A stretch of DNA of 8,953 bases from the NCBI GenBank assembly GCA_002331465.1, contig DCYM01000124.1:1-8953 (forward strand). Reading direction: 5' to 3'. The DNA comes from Candidatus Neomicrothrix sp. UBA2110 (GTDB lineage Bacteria > Actinomycetota > Acidimicrobiia > Acidimicrobiales > Poriferisodalaceae). The position numbers and the translations under genes are program-made. Under the pieces are notes generated by a model. That model searched no databases and was not told the DNA's origin. It saw nothing but the letters and a program-made list of their open reading frames with translations. Below are positions 7,501 through 8,953 of this stretch, one piece after another; position 1 is the first letter of the stretch, and each line of letters begins with the position of its first letter.

Positions 7501-8434
7501 CTTCTCGGGAACTGACCCCCAAATCGAGGGCTTTAAGAACAGTTCGATCGCAAACACGTACTCGTCTGTCTATTTAGCTATTTCCTCTTTTTTTGACCCG
7601 AGCATTCCTCGTAACGAGGGAACGTACCGTTGCGTTTCGATCAACGCACCCGAGGGTTCAATAGTTAATGCCCTACCCCCAGCCCCTATGACCATGAATA
7701 CGGTTTATGTCGCACACGAGATCGTGATCGCGATTTGGCAGGCATTGGCCTCAGCGGATCCCACGCGAGCATGTGCAGCGTGGTCTAAAACCATGCACGG
7801 CCACGTAGCCGGTCGACGAGATGACGGAACCACCTGGGTGATGTACCAGTGGCACGCTATGGGCACTCCTGGCGCAACAGCTGAGCGCGACGGGTTCGCT
7901 CAAATGGGTCACCTCATCAGCCTCGGCGGTCTTGATATGCCAAACCTGGAATTTCATGAACAGCACTATCCGGTTCGCTACATCTGTCACGAACAACGCT
8001 GCGATAACGCTGGTCCCGGCGCTAAGCGCGGCGGTACGGGCGTTCGCTACGAGGCAGACATTCTTAAATCAGCTATTTGGTCGTTCCGAGCCGAAGGACT
8101 CGACACTCCAAGCGGTCACGGCGTAGAAGGCGGAGGGACCGGCGGGGTTGGACTCGAATGGATAGTTCCAACCGATAGTGATGTCGACGGTCCAGCATTT
8201 ATTCCCCCCAAGTACGGAGTCACCAAGCTTGGTCCTGCGAGAATGATCGCCGAAACACCCGGTGGCGGAGGATGGGGCGATCCTTTTGACCGGGATCCTG
8301 AATTGGTGCTACGCGATGTGCGAGACGGGGTGGTGTCCCTCGAAGCGGCGCGACGCGATTATGGCGTGGCGTTAACTGCCGATGGGCAATCAGTTGACAT
8401 GGTGGCGACCACCGCCGCGCGCGGTTCGACGTGA
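4547..8434 (+). CDS. fused hydantoinase/oxoprolinase (HyuA-HyuB) protein
   Basis: This 1295-residue protein joins both subunits of the hydantoinase/oxoprolinase family in one chain, the order and length of eukaryotic 5-oxoprolinase (about 1288). The HyuA half is roughly 18-705: actin-like ATPase N terminus GVDVGGTFTD (21-30), HGSTIATNTMLEGK (83-96), SGPAAAVGA (280-288), EIGGTSCDV (313-321), GAGGGTIA (353-360), ADPGPACYG (377-385) and SIERGHSPRRFTLVAAGGAGPMH (459-481, given in part). After a charged linker (706-716), the HyuB half starts at MDPVVLALMQNRL. It has DPYVAGGNHLPDW (805-817), NRAHQSDIGGG (838-848), IDFSGTDPQ (984-992) and the C-terminal GGGGWGDP. Family members open 5-oxoproline, N-methylhydantoin or caprolactam, or carboxylate ketones, at the cost of ATP. 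Which one applies cannot be told, though the neighbouring amidase and aminotransferase favour a cyclic amide. The DPYVAGGNHLPD spacing matches 5-oxoprolinase as recalled, rather than the one-residue-shorter NDPYxGGTHLPD form. Glu313 replaces the usual Asp of the DxGGTS motif. There is no SD before the ATG and no signal peptide. Confidence 0.93.
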   Translation: MTQSETTPTIAGTPEAPWRIGVDVGGTFTDLVLADSRGKAWVAKVPSVPSDPSRGVLAAVQRIAVDLGLPKSEVLSQCSLFVHGSTIATNTMLEGKAASVGLITTEGFRDTIEIRRGLRSDQWNHRAPYAPVLVPRYLRRSIPGRINADGSEHQPLDTSSVPEILADFENEQVETVAIALMNSFVDDRHEQQLAEVIKEHWGKEWVTCSAEVSPLMGEYERSSTAVVNAALSPRIVKYLRSLDAELTTEGLSRPILLVQSNGGAASVDQLANRPVNLLLSGPAAAVGALNLYRRAIDHAGVAAGDEGNLISMEIGGTSCDVLLMSNGEVATRDDVDIAGYHVSTPAIDIHTIGAGGGTIAGVDEAGLLFVGPEGAGADPGPACYGIGGKLPTVTDAHLVLGRLRPGKSAGGTLDLDIDAAREAINIHVAQKLDMSIEDAAAGIIELVEQHLLSAVGHISIERGHSPRRFTLVAAGGAGPMHGANVAAGLGCARVHIPRDAGALCAIGMLHADVRQDFTRFLLGSLDEMPTRTIEQGFDSLTDRALAVLSAEGFSKPEVTLNYEVELHHPGQLWSIRVAVEAKGFDAQAARSTFEAEYQRLYGHVQDEGTIMVSSLRLTARGSTGEFEMAGGNPSEGLPDPIDMRPVWFPGTGWAKTAVHDGSLLRPGDSLDGPALIEEATTTVVARPGDRLWVDDSGDFFIDVAQTDDKVEHRAGEMDPVVLALMQNRLDQISRHMGWVMTRTARSTIFSQSHDFSCFITTPDGTLVANADGIPIHTGGGGFAVRALLAKYGDTLNVDDVFLLSDPYVAGGNHLPDWVIARPIFVGATDPVLAGFCCNRAHQSDIGGGLAGTYNPEATEIWQEGIRLPVMRLIEEGKVREDLWELLMLNCRTPDLLDGDLLAMLGSTQIGGERVVGLATELGLDAYLSYLDGVLNHADRRMRSAVLALPDGTYFGEDHTDNDCFKKIDIAVRVKMIIDGDAMSIDFSGTDPQIEGFKNSSIANTYSSVYLAISSFFDPSIPRNEGTYRCVSINAPEGSIVNALPPAPMTMNTVYVAHEIVIAIWQALASADPTRACAAWSKTMHGHVAGRRDDGTTWVMYQWHAMGTPGATAERDGFAQMGHLISLGGLDMPNLEFHEQHYPVRYICHEQRCDNAGPGAKRGGTGVRYEADILKSAIWSFRAEGLDTPSGHGVEGGGTGGVGLEWIVPTDSDVDGPAFIPPKYGVTKLGPARMIAETPGGGGWGDPFDRDPELVLRDVRDGVVSLEAARRDYGVALTADGQSVDMVATTAARGST
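6689..6697 (+). other. possible relic or internal start of the HyuB half
   Basis: An in-frame ATG (6695-6697, Met717 of the fusion) falls exactly where free-standing HyuB proteins normally begin (MDPVVLALMQNRL). It follows GGGGAA, a purine-rich stretch, but only 2 nt separate GGGG from the ATG, too close for efficient initiation. It may mark where two formerly separate genes were joined, or it may be chance. Internal initiation is not shown. Confidence 0.35.
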
Positions 8435-8452
8435 TTTCGCGATCATTAGCTC

Positions 8453-8944
8453 ATGACTGACCCCGTAATTCAAGCGCTTGACCGACTCCGCGCTGACTAC
8501 GAAATCGTTGACTGTGACCCAGATCTAGCGGACACCGCTCAGTTTTGTGATCGCTACGGTTACCAGCTTGACGAAAGCGCTAACGCAATCTTGGTGGTCG
8601 GCAAAGCAGATCCGCGGGTGTACGCAATGTGTGTGGTGCTTGCCACCACCCAAATCGATGTGAACAAGGTGGTGCGCAAGAAATTTGGGGTGAAGAAAGC
8701 ATCGTTCGCTTCGCCAGAGGAAACGACTCAGATAACCGGGATGTTGCTGGGCGGAGTCACTCCATTTGGTTTGCCAGAAACGCTGCCATTATGGATCGAT
8801 AGCAGGGTAATGAACTGCCCGCGTGTCATCGTCGGCGGAGGATCACGAAACCGAAAGATTTACGTTGGTCCCCATAGTTTACAAGCGCTGCCCTCGGCAC
8901 ATGTGGTCGAAAACCTTGCGAAGGAACGACCCGCAGGCACGTAA
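8453..8944 (+). CDS. YbaK/EbsC-family protein (aminoacyl-tRNA deacylase-like)
   Basis: This small soluble 163-residue protein has the YbaK/ProX editing-domain fold, whose known members remove mischarged amino acids from tRNA in trans. Recognisable stretches are LDESANAILVVGKADP (39-54), VVLATTQIDVNKVVRKKFG (61-79), KKASFASPEETTQITG (81-96), GGVTPFGLP (100-108), LWIDSRVM (113-120) and GGGSRNRKIYVGP (128-140). The GGVTPFG and GGGSR motifs are family hallmarks. The pattern closely recalls actinobacterial YbaK-like proteins. The catalytic lysine of E. coli and Haemophilus YbaK (in a KTL context) appears to be Asn44 here (SANAIL), so activity on tRNA is uncertain. It starts 18 bp after the hydantoinase stop on the same strand and is probably co-transcribed, with no SD before its ATG. 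A link to the amide-degradation genes is not evident. The stop codon is 9 bases from the window end. Confidence 0.85.
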   Translation: MTDPVIQALDRLRADYEIVDCDPDLADTAQFCDRYGYQLDESANAILVVGKADPRVYAMCVVLATTQIDVNKVVRKKFGVKKASFASPEETTQITGMLLGGVTPFGLPETLPLWIDSRVMNCPRVIVGGGSRNRKIYVGPHSLQALPSAHVVENLAKERPAGT

Positions 8945-8953
8945 CTTTGGTCT

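Noticed and set aside
4547..8434. Acetone or acetophenone carboxylase as the specific function of the fused protein
   Set aside because: Those enzymes are multi-subunit and need partner genes (for example a small zinc-binding subunit) that are not in the window; the amide-related neighbours fit cyclic-amide hydrolysis better. It is not excluded.
4530..8452. A shared CGCGAT element shortly before both rightward starts (4530-4535 and 8438-8443)
   Set aside because: Only six bases match, the spacing to ATG differs (11 versus 9 nt), and the sequence is common in this DNA; chance is the simplest explanation.

Overview
The window looks like part of a bacterial chromosome of intermediate G+C (mid-50s by eye; not computed). 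It has five complete genes and one 5'-truncated gene packed with almost no space between them. There are no RNA genes, insertion sequences, CRISPR arrays or phage genes. The style of the YbaK-like protein and of the amidase (GASIRNPAHYCGVFGHKPT-type signature) recalls actinobacteria, perhaps Acidimicrobiia-like marine or soil lineages. This taxonomic guess is by eye and weak. None of the five visible gene starts has a clear Shine-Dalgarno sequence at normal spacing, which fits a lineage using many leaderless or SD-independent starts.

Layout. Bases 2-802 (+) are the 3' part of an alpha/beta hydrolase gene whose start lies outside the window. It converges, with a 7-bp gap, on a three-gene leftward run read from right to left: a class III PLP aminotransferase (4504-3179), an amidase-signature hydrolase (3159-1702, 19-bp gap) and a TesB-type acyl-CoA thioesterase (1715-810, 14-bp overlap with the amidase). 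A 42-bp spacer (4505-4546) separates this run from a divergent rightward pair: a 1295-residue fused hydantoinase/oxoprolinase protein (HyuA-HyuB in one chain, 4547-8434) and, 18 bp later, a YbaK-family protein (8453-8944).

How the genes may work together (inference). The fused HyuAB protein belongs to a family that uses ATP to open or carboxylate small substrates: 5-oxoproline, N-methylhydantoin, caprolactam, or aryl ketones and acetone. Beside it are an amidase, which hydrolyses C-N amide bonds, and an aminotransferase resembling the glutamate-1-semialdehyde aminomutase / beta-amino-acid aminotransferase branch. Together they suggest catabolism of a cyclic amide, hydantoin or imide: ring opening, amide hydrolysis, removal of the amino group, and CoA-thioester handling by the thioesterase. 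The real substrate cannot be read from the sequence. The YbaK protein is probably a translation-quality-control (aminoacyl-tRNA deacylase-like) gene that happens to be downstream, although it lacks the usual active-site lysine.

The points most worth a second look are the gene combination itself, the HyuA-HyuB fusion with a possible relic start codon at the joint, the 42-bp divergent spacer, the GC-rich hairpin against the thioesterase start, and the altered active-site positions in the YbaK protein and the aminotransferase.
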